A DNA stretch of 64,000 nt from Zeaxanthinibacter sp. PT1 (lineage in GTDB: Bacteria; Bacteroidota; Bacteroidia; Flavobacteriales; Flavobacteriaceae), in NCBI RefSeq assembly GCF_028464225.1, contig NZ_JAQPCN010000003.1, positions 62,001 through 126,000 of the forward strand, in the 5' to 3' direction. The notes beneath the pieces are model-generated. The model ran no database searches, was not told where the DNA came from, and worked only from the letters and a program-made list of their open reading frames with translations. The position numbers and the translations under genes are program-made. Position 1 is the stretch's first letter; each line of letters begins with the position of its first letter. Positions 30,873 through 41,321 of this stretch are shown piece by piece.

Positions 30873-33800
30873 ATGAAAAAAGCTAACCTCCGGGGCATTA
30901 TGATTTCATTTAAATGTAAAAACATTTTTTTATTGACCTTCCTATTTGTGACAGCAATTGGTTTGTCACAGGAAACTTTCCTTGACAGGTTTGATAACGA
31001 GTCTTACAACAACAATAACGGAACCCGGAATTTCAGCGGTGCTTGGATCGAGGTTGGCGACGATAATGATGAGGAAGAAGGCAGAATCTATATTAACAAT
31101 AACAGGCTTTACTTTGAAAATCTTGATAACGCGACTATCCAACGCTCCCTGGATCTGAGCGGTGCGATTAGTGCCACATTAACCCTTGATTATGTTACCA
31201 CCAATGGTGATGAAAGGATAGAGGTTCAACTCTGGGATGGTTCTAATTTTCAAAAGGTAGGCGAATTGGACGGCTCAGGCAGTTTCACGTATACCTTAGA
31301 CCCGGACGAATTACTGGCCGATGCTGCGATCCGTTTTATATCAGACAGCGGGGGCTGGGGGGATTCTGAAACTATGTATCTGGATAATGTCATGGTTACA
31401 GCTGATTATAACGCCAATATAAAGATAGATCAGGTAACAGCTAACGAAGATATTGGGACGGTAACATTTACCGCAACCTACACAGGAGCTGGGTTCGTTT
31501 TGCCTTTTTCCGTCAACTACCAAACCACCGATGGAACAGCCCTGGCAACTCAGGATTATACCGCGGTCAGCGGAACCTGGTTTTTTAACGGGGTATCCGG
31601 TCAGACACAGACAGTTACCGTTCCTATAATAGATGATGAATTTTACGAATTCGATGAAGACTTCTTCATTGAAATGACGAGTAGTACAAACGCAACGATT
31701 ACCATAACAGACCGGGGAAAGGGGACCATTACGGATAATGAAGTAATACTGGGTAATACGCCTTTGGTACTGGAGGAACAGTTTGATGGGTATATGGATT
31801 ATGCAACTACCGGGGGTACCCTCAGAACACAGGATAACAATACCGATGCCTGTGCATTCACCACGAGTTCTTCCAACACCTTGAGTTCCCCCATCCCCGG
31901 CGGGGCAGTTATTGAAAGAGCTTTGTTATACTGGTCCAATTCATCGCGGGTAATGGATCCCCAGGTAACCTTTGAAGGCAGGACTGTTGATGCCACCACA
32001 GTATATACCACCTCGATCGCGGGGATGGATTTTTTCAGTCATACCGCAGATGTTACGGATCTCATCCTGGGAATCCCGAACCCCTCTGCCAATGTTTATG
32101 ATTTCTCCGGACTTAGCATTGATAACACGGGGAGCTATTGTTCGCTACAGGCTACACTTGGGGGTTGGTCCCTGATGATATTTTATACAGCCCCCGGACT
32201 TCCGGCGTCGACGATTAATCTTTATGAAGGGTTTGATGGAACCCGGTATAATACAACAAGCTTTACACTTTCAGGTTTTTATGCCATTGGTTCTACCGGG
32301 GCCAAGACTACGATACTCTCTTGGGAAGGAGACCAGACCCTTGGTGTAGATGAATTCCTTCGATTCAATACTCCGTTAACGGGTACCAATACCTTGGCCG
32401 GAGACGGAGACAACGATGGCGTGGGGACTAACAATCCATTTAACTCTACTCATTTTGACAATACCATAACTCCTGCCTTGAACAATACCAATAATCACGG
32501 AGTGGACCTGGACACCTACGATGTTTCTCCTTTTATACAGGCCGGCGAATCAACGGCCACTACACAGGTCAGGACTGGACAGGATTTTGTTGCGATGAAT
32601 GCCGTGGTGCTGAAAGTACCCTCTAACCTGATCATTGGGAGGGTATTCGAGGATATGAATTACGGAGGAGGTGCAGGAAGGGACATGGCAAGTTCGGGCG
32701 GAATACCGCTTGAGGGAGCACGAGTGGAATTGTACGATAGTGCGGGAAATCTTTTTGCCTGGGAAAATACAGATGCCTTGGGCTATTATGATTTCGCAGG
32801 GATGGCGAATGGGGATTATACTGTAAGGGTGGTTAACAATACAGTCCGTTCCAGCAGGCCCGGCGGTGCAGGTTGTAATGAATGTATTCCTGTTCAGACC
32901 TATAAAGCCAACTTCGAGAACAGTGCTTTGATTCCTGTCAGTAACAAAGTCGGTGGAAATTTTCCGGCGGCAACGGATGTAGGTGATAATACTTTAACAG
33001 GAGCACAATCCACCGCCACAGTGACAATTTTTAATGAAGGTGCTGTAGGCTTGGATTTTGGGTTTAATTTCAACACAATTGTCAATTCGAATGAGGATGG
33101 GCAGGGCTCGTTAGAACAGTTTATTGTTAACTCGGAGAAATTAGGAGAAACAGGATTGGACATTGTAGCCAACGCCATCTTTGACCCGGCAGCGGGGGAG
33201 GATACTTCTATTTTCATGATCCCCCCCACGGGTGATGCCTTGGGAAGAGCAGCTGATACTCGCTATGCCTCCGGGTTCTTTGATATTTTAATAACCGATG
33301 GTGCACAGCTATCAGCAATCAAAGGGAATAATACCATCATAGATGGGCGCACCCAGACGGCCTATTCCGGCGATACTAATCCAGGGAGCCTGGGAGCCAG
33401 CGGGACAGCGGTCGGAACCGATGGCGCAATTTTACCCACATTTGAACGCCCCGAAATACAGGTAAGAGGACAAACCAAGGAGGTATTCAGACCCGATGCG
33501 GTCAATATATCAATAAGGAACCTTGCAATTACGGCCAATGATAAAGCTGCGGTTGTCACTAATAATGGTTCGGTCTCCCTGATTTCCAATATTATAGGTG
33601 CCGACGCTTCAGGTAACCCGGGCGCACTGGAATTCGGTGTAGAACACACCAAAGGGAGTTTAATTGCTACTGGGAATTATTTCACTAATGCCTCCGAAAC
33701 AGCAGTTTTGATCGACCAGGCCGATGCTACACTACTGGAATACAACCACCTGGATCGTAATGGAACTGCCGATGGATGCGCTGATAACATTTTTATCAAA

Positions 33801-34637
33801 GATGGAACTAACGTTCAGATATTTTACAATTTGATAGAAGGTGCCGGGGGAACGGGAATTGACGCCGATAAATTTGACGGGCCTTTAGTTATTGAAGAAA
33901 ACACCATTAAGGGTAACGGTACATTTTTGATATTCTGTGGAGGAGGAGTGTACGAGGATGCCGGAATCCGCATTGCCGAGAGTGATGCCCGTATTAACCA
34001 TAATGTTATTCACAGTAATTTTGGAGAAGGTGTGGTTGTGGTTGATAAAGATGCCACAGGTATTCTGATTTCTCAAAATGCTATGTTCAACAACGGCCAA
34101 AGGTCACCTTCCCTGGGGATAGACCTGGACCGGGGAGAGAATCATGGTGACGGCGTGAGCCTTAATGATATTGGAGATGGTGATGACGGCCCTAACGGTC
34201 GGCTGAATTTCCCGATATTCGAATCAGTTTCTACCGTAGGCCAGGAACTTGTGATCCGGGGATGGGCCAGACCGGGTTCTGTGATCGAGCTTTTCGTGGC
34301 CGATATTTCATTGGGATCTGCTACTATGGGAGACAATCAATTACTAGGTCTTACACAAGATTACGGGGAGGGTCAGTCTTACATCGGTACAGTCACAGAA
34401 GGTAGTCCGGCAGATCAGGATGCCACCATATCCTTATATACCGGTCCGGACGGGAATACGGATTCGACCAATTATTTTACTTTTCGTATCCCTATTTCCG
34501 GTGGAGCCAGGGCAGGATACTATTTGACCGCCACAGCCACGATCGGGAATAATACCTCTGAATTCTCACCGGTAATCCTGGTTAAACCCGGTACAACGAT
34601 TACAAACCGAAGAATTACCTATCGCGTAAACAATTAG
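30873..34637 (+). CDS. Large secreted protein: Calx-beta, SdrD B-like and right-handed beta-helix domains, NRRIT C-terminal tag
   Basis: A 1254-residue exported protein; the signal peptide ends near residue 32 (FVTAIGLSQ). The ATG at 30900 is an alternative start. Domains in order are an N-terminal beta domain (about 35-185), a Calx-beta domain (186-291, TTDGTALATQDYTAVSGTW), an unassigned beta-rich part (295-585), and an SdrD/CNA-B-like domain (585-670, GGIPLEGARVELYDSAGN). A parallel beta-helix follows (735-1095, with NNTIIDGRT and NHNVIHSNFGEGVVV), then a last beta domain and the tail TTITNRRITYRVNN. No type A or B T9SS sorting domain is seen. It is a single-gene unit, with a terminator upstream and its own promoter element. 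It probably acts as a surface or matrix protein; its ligand is unknown. Confidence 0.85.
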   Translation: MKKANLRGIMISFKCKNIFLLTFLFVTAIGLSQETFLDRFDNESYNNNNGTRNFSGAWIEVGDDNDEEEGRIYINNNRLYFENLDNATIQRSLDLSGAISATLTLDYVTTNGDERIEVQLWDGSNFQKVGELDGSGSFTYTLDPDELLADAAIRFISDSGGWGDSETMYLDNVMVTADYNANIKIDQVTANEDIGTVTFTATYTGAGFVLPFSVNYQTTDGTALATQDYTAVSGTWFFNGVSGQTQTVTVPIIDDEFYEFDEDFFIEMTSSTNATITITDRGKGTITDNEVILGNTPLVLEEQFDGYMDYATTGGTLRTQDNNTDACAFTTSSSNTLSSPIPGGAVIERALLYWSNSSRVMDPQVTFEGRTVDATTVYTTSIAGMDFFSHTADVTDLILGIPNPSANVYDFSGLSIDNTGSYCSLQATLGGWSLMIFYTAPGLPASTINLYEGFDGTRYNTTSFTLSGFYAIGSTGAKTTILSWEGDQTLGVDEFLRFNTPLTGTNTLAGDGDNDGVGTNNPFNSTHFDNTITPALNNTNNHGVDLDTYDVSPFIQAGESTATTQVRTGQDFVAMNAVVLKVPSNLIIGRVFEDMNYGGGAGRDMASSGGIPLEGARVELYDSAGNLFAWENTDALGYYDFAGMANGDYTVRVVNNTVRSSRPGGAGCNECIPVQTYKANFENSALIPVSNKVGGNFPAATDVGDNTLTGAQSTATVTIFNEGAVGLDFGFNFNTIVNSNEDGQGSLEQFIVNSEKLGETGLDIVANAIFDPAAGEDTSIFMIPPTGDALGRAADTRYASGFFDILITDGAQLSAIKGNNTIIDGRTQTAYSGDTNPGSLGASGTAVGTDGAILPTFERPEIQVRGQTKEVFRPDAVNISIRNLAITANDKAAVVTNNGSVSLISNIIGADASGNPGALEFGVEHTKGSLIATGNYFTNASETAVLIDQADATLLEYNHLDRNGTADGCADNIFIKDGTNVQIFYNLIEGAGGTGIDADKFDGPLVIEENTIKGNGTFLIFCGGGVYEDAGIRIAESDARINHNVIHSNFGEGVVVVDKDATGILISQNAMFNNGQRSPSLGIDLDRGENHGDGVSLNDIGDGDDGPNGRLNFPIFESVSTVGQELVIRGWARPGSVIELFVADISLGSATMGDNQLLGLTQDYGEGQSYIGTVTEGSPADQDATISLYTGPDGNTDSTNYFTFRIPISGGARAGYYLTATATIGNNTSEFSPVILVKPGTTITNRRITYRVNN
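34593..34634 (+). other. Sequence encoding C-terminal NRRIT tag, copy 1
   Basis: Codons for TTITNRRITYRVNN directly before the stop. The same basic tail ends three further proteins downstream. Confidence 0.8.
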
Positions 34638-34686
34638 GGGTACAGTTCCTTTTCCGGGAGCCTGGCTTAACAGCGCCATCAGCCAC

Positions 34687-34732
34687 TTTCACAACAAATT
34701 TTAGAATTTAGATGTACTGTTCAGTAGATTTG
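34687..34732 (+). promoter_or_regulatory. Shared promoter element, copy 2
   Basis: TTTCACAACA (34687-34696), 28 bp, then TAGATTTG (34725-34732), a perfect TAnnTTTG box. The leader to the start at 34850 would be about 112 nt. Confidence 0.6.
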
Positions 34733-34849
34733 TGAGTTTAAGAATCCTAGGAAAGTATACAGGTGGATTAATGATACCTGTCAGGTTGACCATAGTACCT
34801 CATAGGAAAATTCATAAACTTCCTCCAATTACGCATTAATGAAAATTGA

Positions 34850-36532
34850 ATGAGCCTCAGAACACAGCAGTTAAAATATTTAGCTTTCAGGAGATCCTAT
34901 GGGATTTTGGTGCTATGTATGGTGTTAGCTGCGGTATCCGGAATACAGGCTATCCATTCACAATCCACAGGGGATTATCGATCCGTAATCAGCGGTAATT
35001 GGAACAATCCTACTACGTGGCAACGTTATAACGGCACGGCATGGGTGGCAGCCGTAGATTATCCAGGGCAGAATTCGGATGTAGACCGGGTAACTGTAAG
35101 GGGCGGAAATACGGTAACCCTGAACATCGATGTAAATGCTTTCATGATTAACGAGCTGTTTATAGGGGACCGTTCCGGAGCTGATGATATCTTGTTAATT
35201 CCTGATAATGGAGATTTTGATCTTCATACCAGGGATCTTGTTGTAGAGATAGACGGGGTATTAGAATGGGTGAAAAATGCGAATATTTACCTTCCCGAAG
35301 GCTCCCGTGTCATTAACCAGGGGGGCACCATCAGTACGAATAAAAGCTGTAACGCTTCCCAGGTAATTTACATAGGCACTGAAAAATTCTCTACCTGTAA
35401 CGGTAATGGCGGATCAGACTATTCATTTGATGATCTTGAAACAGCATTACCACCCCCGACAAGTGACGGGGACCAGGAAGAATGTGCAGAACAGCCCGTA
35501 CAAACGCTCACCGCCTCTGCCACCCCTCCTCAGAATGCCTACGTAGTATGGTATGCTACCGAAACCGGGGGAAGTGAAATCAGTCCCACCTTGAATACGG
35601 TTGGAACGGTTACCTACTATGCCGAAAGTGTGGATGATGTAGATGCTGACAGGCGCAGTATTTTTCGTACCCCTGTATCGCTGACCCTGAAACCCAGTCC
35701 CACGATCATGGTTTCAAGGGCCCCACTCTGCAATCTTCTGACCAATACCTATTCCCTGGAAGTAACGGTAAGCTCGGGTTCTGTCAGCAGCACGGCAGGT
35801 ACCGTTACCGATCTCGGCGGAAATGAATGGAGCGTGAGCAATGTGCCATCTGGCACTGATATCGTAATCACCGTCACAGAAATTAATGGGTGTACGGATG
35901 AGGTCGCAGTAACTTCTCCCAATTGTACCTGTCCCCCTTTAAATGCCCCTGTGAGCGGAGGGGACCAGAGCTATTGTTCAGGAGATCCGGTACCCGAACT
36001 CACAGCGACCGTAAACGCCGGGGAAACAGTAGATTGGTATGACACCTCTTCAGGAGGTGTCCTGTTAGCTTCCGGCACCCAGACGTATACACCCTCCGGT
36101 CCAGGTACTTATTATGCACAGACCAGGAATAGCGTATCGGGCTGTACCAGTAGTTCCAGGACTGCTGTTTCGGTCAGTGAAGATCCCAGGCCAACAGCAA
36201 CAATTGGTCCGGATCGTACTGTTTTGGTTGGTCAGGTTCCTGTTTTCACCGCCTCTGCAACTTCTGCAGATACCTACCAATGGCAGGTTAGCGTAGATGG
36301 GGGGATAAGTTATTCTGATCTAGTTGACGGACCAAATTATTCCGGGTCACAGACACTTAACCTGACATTGAATACGGTAGGTATCAATCAGAATAACTAC
36401 TTGTATCGCCTATTGGCCTCTAAGAGTGGTTCTTCCTGCCCGCCCACCCCTTCTTTATCAGCACAGCTGACCGTCAGGATTGGCTCTATCATAAGCAATC
36501 GTTCGATAACGCCCAGGATCAGGCCAGACTAG
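34850..36532 (+). CDS. Secreted Ig-like (CHU_C-associated) repeat protein with NRRIT-type tag
   Basis: A 560-residue protein with a long signal peptide (about 1-38, YGILVLCMVLAAVSGIQAIHSQ). An N-terminal domain (about 40-185, SVISGNWNNPTTWQRYNGTAW) resembles the head of many flavobacterial secreted proteins. Two CHU_C-associated Ig-like domains follow (about 200-285 and 365-445, with SGGDQSYCSGDPVPELTA and VDWYDTSSGG), separated by a further beta domain. The last Ig-like domain (TYQWQVSVDGGISYSDLV) is at 447-545, and the tail SIISNRSITPRIRPD ends the protein. The last 345 residues are closely similar to the end of the 36751 product. No known sorting domain is visible. Confidence 0.82.
   Translation: MSLRTQQLKYLAFRRSYGILVLCMVLAAVSGIQAIHSQSTGDYRSVISGNWNNPTTWQRYNGTAWVAAVDYPGQNSDVDRVTVRGGNTVTLNIDVNAFMINELFIGDRSGADDILLIPDNGDFDLHTRDLVVEIDGVLEWVKNANIYLPEGSRVINQGGTISTNKSCNASQVIYIGTEKFSTCNGNGGSDYSFDDLETALPPPTSDGDQEECAEQPVQTLTASATPPQNAYVVWYATETGGSEISPTLNTVGTVTYYAESVDDVDADRRSIFRTPVSLTLKPSPTIMVSRAPLCNLLTNTYSLEVTVSSGSVSSTAGTVTDLGGNEWSVSNVPSGTDIVITVTEINGCTDEVAVTSPNCTCPPLNAPVSGGDQSYCSGDPVPELTATVNAGETVDWYDTSSGGVLLASGTQTYTPSGPGTYYAQTRNSVSGCTSSSRTAVSVSEDPRPTATIGPDRTVLVGQVPVFTASATSADTYQWQVSVDGGISYSDLVDGPNYSGSQTLNLTLNTVGINQNNYLYRLLASKSGSSCPPTPSLSAQLTVRIGSIISNRSITPRIRPD
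36485..36529 (+). other. Sequence encoding C-terminal NRRIT-type tag, copy 2 (most divergent)
   Basis: Codons for SIISNRSITPRIRPD directly before the stop, following the strand AQLTVRI. Confidence 0.7.
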
Positions 36533-36638
36533 ATCAATCTTTTCATAAGGCTAAGATTTACAGATCATTAGGAGAAATATCAGGAAATATTAAGGACCTG
36601 ACCTCAGAAATCATCCGATTCACCCCCAATAAGTTCAG

Positions 36639-36684
36639 GTTGACATCATTTATTGGTTATCAGGGAATTAAGCACATATTTTTG
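36639..36684 (+). promoter_or_regulatory. Shared promoter element, copy 3
   Basis: GTTGACATCA (36639-36648), 28 bp, then TATTTTTG (36677-36684). The upstream half has T for A at its eighth position compared with the other copies. Confidence 0.5.
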
Positions 36685-36750
36685 ATATTACTGATACAGG
36701 GGCGATATTTCGTGGACTAACCAAGGCCTCTACCCTGTGTCCGGGAAGTA

Positions 36751-39700
36751 ATGGCATTAAAGGCTAACACACTACCGGAAGTGATCGTTGACTTTCATGG
36801 GTTCAACGCGAAACATGTAAGCAGGGCGAAGCCTTGTTTAAATACTTTTATTAGATCCTATTTCATACGCTTCCTGATTTTCCTTTTTTTCTGTGTCCAT
36901 TCCTATGGGCAGCTAGACCCCCTTCCGGTAATCGTGCCTAACCCTAACAGGGGCTTACCTGTTCTTTACAGTATTGCGGACAACCGTTCAGAACTATATT
37001 ACGTGGCTCCGGACCCGACTACGTTGCCGGCCCCCACCTTTGTCAATATCACCTTTGGCGGGGCTCCCATAACGTTTTCTGGAGAGGGTGGTGGTTTCCG
37101 CTCCACAGATCAGCTGATTTATGTCTTCAGAGATAATGGAGGTAATTCTGATATGTATTCCATAGACCCGGTTACCGGAATAGCATTGTTGGTTAAACCC
37201 GCGGTCTGCGGAGGTCACGTGGAAGGAGCAGAGTTCTATATCAATAACACTACTGGGGAAGAAATACTGGTTATTATTTACAACGGTGGTGGGGGCGATT
37301 GGGTCATGGCCATGAACCCAAATGCTAATGGGCCTAATCCTGCCTGGACACCCTATTCCGGTTATCCAAAACCTTTATCCGGCGCCCGGACCACCGCGGA
37401 CGGTGTCTCCTGGGACCCTGTCAGTGCCGGGTTTTACGTTCAGAATGATGACAACGTGGATTACTACAGCCTGGATATTTCTACCGGGGTCACTACCTAT
37501 GCCTTTACAAGTGCCCTGGCGGTAGACGGGGAAGGAATTACTTATGCCAGTGATGGGAAAAACTATATTGAGGATGAAGGGCAGGCCGGGCAGGGGAGGA
37601 TGCTGTTCAGCGTAGATGTGCCTTCCGGTGCCATGGTACCCGTAGCGCAATTAGGCAGTACTGGCGATGTGGAGTCTATTATGGGTAACCTCGGAGTACG
37701 AGATGACAGTGGAGATGCCCCTTCTTCTTACGGCTATGCCTCGCACAGGTTACCGGTAATAGCTAGTACACCTGTTTCAGTATACCTTGGTACCATACCT
37801 CCGGACAGTGAAGACCCCTTTGTGAATTTCAGTACCGGGAGCAGTGATGATGATAACGGTGATGATGAAGACGGGGTGACCAGTGGAGGTACAGATTTCA
37901 GCAATCAGCTGTTGAGTCTTGGTACTGTGAAAACCATAGATGTTGTCGCAGCCGGTTCCGGGGTACTCAGTGCCTGGATCGATTTTAACCGGGATGGTGA
38001 TTTCCTGGATGCAGGGGAACAGATCGCTACAGATGTTACACCATCAGGAGGACTTATTACCCTCAATGTGCCTATCCCGGTTACCGCTACACCGGGCGTT
38101 TCCTATGCCAGGTTCCGGTATTCTAGCCAGACCGGTCTCGCACCCGGGAATACTACAGCTGATAACGGGGAAGTAGAGGATTACCAAGTGATCATACACG
38201 ATACCATCTCTTGTCCTGCAGGTGAGACCAACGAAGAGTATTTTACCTATGCCCCGGTCTATGCTACTGCTGTAATCGTTGACGATAGTGTAAGTAATGA
38301 AGATAATGCGCTTGGCAATGACGATAATACGAATGCCAGGCTGAACAGTAATGGAGATGAACTGATTCTCGAAATGGGTGAGCTCATCAATAACGGGGAC
38401 GAAGTTACCGTGAATGGTGAAGATGGGGACGACCTGGATATCTGGGTATCCTCCAGTGCCACCGGACCATGGACCCAGGTGGGGTTTAATGCCCAACTAG
38501 ATTTCACCTTCATTTCGCCCATAGACTGGCTATATATTCGCTTTAAACGAGGTGATGGTAATGGTGATGAAAACATAAGCTATGTGGAAGCCATGAAATC
38601 GACCTCCAATTTCCGTTGTACACCGGATAATGACGGGGATGCCATCCCTGACCGCACAGACCTGGATGATGATAATGATGGGATCCCGGATGCAGACGAA
38701 CTGGCAACTCTGGTGAGTACCGGCCAGCCTTTATGCGGGGGTGAAACCGTATTGGATTTCAGTTCAGCCCCGGTCTTGGAAGTGGGTACAGACAAGCAGA
38801 TCGGCGCTGTTTACCGCGTCGCCAATGTAACTACGGGTACAGACGCACTTATCACAATTACCGATATATTTAATGCCACCATCAATACCATAGATGATAA
38901 CGGGTCAGACCCGTCTTACTTTAAGCCAATGACGGCATTTAATTTTGCCAAAGCAGGAGATTTTGGATATATCGAGTATCACATCCAATTCGTGAATGCT
39001 GGCGGCAGCACCCCTGTTGTTGTGCCCAAATTCTTTATGAATTTCAATGATATTGATGGTAGTGCACAATATGGCGAACAGACCTGGGCTGATAATCCCT
39101 CTACTTACACTATTGATAACCCGACCGATCTCACCATGACACAGGAGGGGTCATGGGTGATAGGGACTTCAGGTACAGCGGGATATCCGGGAGCTGGTAA
39201 TGCAAATCCACAGGTGAATTTTAATGTAAACTATAACTCCAAGTCCGAAATATCGGTACGCTTCGGAGCTGTTGCCTTCCAGGACGGAGCAAGTTCAGGG
39301 GGCAGGCAGCATAGTATCCAATTTAATTGTGTTACAAATTATGTAAGCCCGGAAACTTATGGCCTGGATTCTGATTCGGATGGTGTTGCCAACCATTTGG
39401 ATCCGGACTCGGATAATGACGGAATATATGATGTTGTAGAAGCGGGTCATGATCTCCCGCATACCAATGGAGTGCTCAGCAGTCCCTATGGCCTAAACGG
39501 GTTGGCTGACATTGTGGAAACCAGTGCTGAAAGTGGAATAATAAATTTTACAATAAGGAATTCAGATGGATCTGATGCTACGGATTACCTCGATAATGAT
39601 AGTGATGATGACGGCTGTGTAGATGCGAACGAGGCCTATGGAAATTCTGCAGCCGATGGGGATGGAAATGGGTATTATGGTACAGGAGATCCTCCTGCTG

Positions 39701-41169
39701 TTAATACGGATGGTACAGTTGTCGCAGCATCTTATGGGGTTCCGGCAGATGGGGACGCTGATAGTACTCCCGATTACCGGCAGGCCGAAGCTCCACCCGT
39801 CATCACTGCCCAACCTCCGGATAGGGAGATCTGTGCTGATGGGAACACTACTTTCCCGGTTATGGTGACCAATGCTGATACCTTCCAGTGGCAGTTGTAT
39901 AACGGGGCGTCGTGGACAGATATTACAGATGGTGGAATACACAGTGGGACCAGTACTAATACCCTGGTGATCACAGCCGCCCAGCCGTCAGATGATGGTA
40001 ATCAATACCGACTTATATCCTCGAGCAGCAGTTATGTATGTAGTACAGTTACCTCCGCATCCGCTACTTTGACAGTAGTACTGCCCGATCCACCCACCTC
40101 CGGGGGAGACCAGGTGGAATGTGCAGATAATCCTGTTCAGACCCTGACCGCCACGGCTACGGCGCCCCCGGGATCCGATCTGGTGTGGTATGATGCTCCT
40201 ACCGGCGGAAACACGGTGGGAAGCCCCACGCTGAGTAGTGTAGGAACCGTTACCTATTACGCGGAATCCCAGGATTCAGGTTCGGGTTGTCCCAGTGCTA
40301 CTCGGACTGCGGTTAGTCTTACTATACAGCCCCGGCCAACGATAGCCGTCACAGATGCGCCCAGCTGTAATATTTTCCTTACCGCCTATTCCCTGGAAGT
40401 TACGGTAAGTGGGGGTACGGTGACCAGCTCTGCAGGTACTGTGACCAATGCGGGTGGGAATGTATGGGATATTACCGATGTCCCGGACGGGACAGATATT
40501 CTCCTGACCGTTACTGATGGCAATGGTTGTGTGGAAACGCTCCCTGTTACTGCCCCGGATTGCTCGTGTCCCGTAGTGAATGCGCCCACCAGTGGCGGGA
40601 ACCAGGCGTATTGCAGTGGGGATCCTGTTCCCACCATCACAGCTACCGTAGGAGCCGGGCATACCGTAGATTGGTATGATGCGGCATCCGGAGGGAATTT
40701 ATTATTGGCTGGTAACCTGAGTTATACTCCTCCCGGGCCTGGAGTTTATTATGCGGAGGCCCGTAATACCATTACCGGCTGTGTCAGTGGTACCAGGACA
40801 GGGATCAGTGTTACTGAGAATTTTCCTGCGACCTCGACCATTGGGGCAGATCAGACAGTGTTTGTAAATGCTGATGCGGTCTTTACTGCGGCTACGACAA
40901 ATTCCAATACCTATCAATGGCAGGTAAGTATGAATGGGGGAGGTAGCTATTCCGATATTGTCGACGGATCTGAATATACTGGGACCAATACACTAACACT
41001 GACCGTTACCGATGTGCAACTTCCTAAGAATGGTTACCTGTACCGGCTTCGGGCATTCCAATCCGGATCCGCCTGCCCCCCGGTCACTTCTGCAGGGGCA
41101 CTGTTAACAGTTCGACTCAGGACGATAATCACCAATAGGAGGATCACGGTCCGGGCGAATCCTGATTGA
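36751..41169 (+). CDS. Large secreted protein: GEVED, TSP3 and Ig-like domains, NRRIT C-terminal tag
   Basis: A 1472-residue protein. The hydrophobic signal segment is at about 37-53 (FLIFLFFCVHSYGQ), after a rather long N-terminus. An N-terminal beta-propeller-like part (55-310) is followed by a GEVED domain (about 318-480, SAWIDFNRDGDFLDAGEQ...NGEVEDYQV) and a beta domain. A TSP3 stretch (627-650) leads into a module of about 450 residues shared with the 41322 product (CGGETVLDFS...IDNPTDLTM...SDNDGIYDVVEAGHD). Ig-like domains follow (about 1013-1450), then the tail TIITNRRITVRANPD. The C-terminal 345 residues also match the 34850 product. The protein looks built from modules exchanged with its neighbours. 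Confidence 0.85.
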   Translation: MALKANTLPEVIVDFHGFNAKHVSRAKPCLNTFIRSYFIRFLIFLFFCVHSYGQLDPLPVIVPNPNRGLPVLYSIADNRSELYYVAPDPTTLPAPTFVNITFGGAPITFSGEGGGFRSTDQLIYVFRDNGGNSDMYSIDPVTGIALLVKPAVCGGHVEGAEFYINNTTGEEILVIIYNGGGGDWVMAMNPNANGPNPAWTPYSGYPKPLSGARTTADGVSWDPVSAGFYVQNDDNVDYYSLDISTGVTTYAFTSALAVDGEGITYASDGKNYIEDEGQAGQGRMLFSVDVPSGAMVPVAQLGSTGDVESIMGNLGVRDDSGDAPSSYGYASHRLPVIASTPVSVYLGTIPPDSEDPFVNFSTGSSDDDNGDDEDGVTSGGTDFSNQLLSLGTVKTIDVVAAGSGVLSAWIDFNRDGDFLDAGEQIATDVTPSGGLITLNVPIPVTATPGVSYARFRYSSQTGLAPGNTTADNGEVEDYQVIIHDTISCPAGETNEEYFTYAPVYATAVIVDDSVSNEDNALGNDDNTNARLNSNGDELILEMGELINNGDEVTVNGEDGDDLDIWVSSSATGPWTQVGFNAQLDFTFISPIDWLYIRFKRGDGNGDENISYVEAMKSTSNFRCTPDNDGDAIPDRTDLDDDNDGIPDADELATLVSTGQPLCGGETVLDFSSAPVLEVGTDKQIGAVYRVANVTTGTDALITITDIFNATINTIDDNGSDPSYFKPMTAFNFAKAGDFGYIEYHIQFVNAGGSTPVVVPKFFMNFNDIDGSAQYGEQTWADNPSTYTIDNPTDLTMTQEGSWVIGTSGTAGYPGAGNANPQVNFNVNYNSKSEISVRFGAVAFQDGASSGGRQHSIQFNCVTNYVSPETYGLDSDSDGVANHLDPDSDNDGIYDVVEAGHDLPHTNGVLSSPYGLNGLADIVETSAESGIINFTIRNSDGSDATDYLDNDSDDDGCVDANEAYGNSAADGDGNGYYGTGDPPAVNTDGTVVAASYGVPADGDADSTPDYRQAEAPPVITAQPPDREICADGNTTFPVMVTNADTFQWQLYNGASWTDITDGGIHSGTSTNTLVITAAQPSDDGNQYRLISSSSSYVCSTVTSASATLTVVLPDPPTSGGDQVECADNPVQTLTATATAPPGSDLVWYDAPTGGNTVGSPTLSSVGTVTYYAESQDSGSGCPSATRTAVSLTIQPRPTIAVTDAPSCNIFLTAYSLEVTVSGGTVTSSAGTVTNAGGNVWDITDVPDGTDILLTVTDGNGCVETLPVTAPDCSCPVVNAPTSGGNQAYCSGDPVPTITATVGAGHTVDWYDAASGGNLLLAGNLSYTPPGPGVYYAEARNTITGCVSGTRTGISVTENFPATSTIGADQTVFVNADAVFTAATTNSNTYQWQVSMNGGGSYSDIVDGSEYTGTNTLTLTVTDVQLPKNGYLYRLRAFQSGSACPPVTSAGALLTVRLRTIITNRRITVRANPD
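41122..41166 (+). other. Sequence encoding C-terminal NRRIT tag, copy 3
   Basis: Codons for TIITNRRITVRANPD directly before the stop, after the strand LLTVRLR. Confidence 0.8.
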
Positions 41170-41213
41170 GGTTAAACCACAGGTATTTAATGATATAACG
41201 TGTGTTTTGAGGG

Positions 41214-41259
41214 CTTTACAACATATATTTCTCTAACTAAGCGTTTTATAAGATTTTAG
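41214..41259 (+). promoter_or_regulatory. Shared promoter element, copy 4 (weak -7 box)
   Basis: CTTTACAACA (41214-41223) lies 25-28 bp before TAAGATTTTAG (41249-41259), which only partly fits TAnnTTTG. Confidence 0.4.
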
Positions 41260-41321
41260 AGAAGCAGTTGTTTGATAAACAGCTAATTACACAAATCAAA
41301 GCACATGATCTCCCTTTCCCC

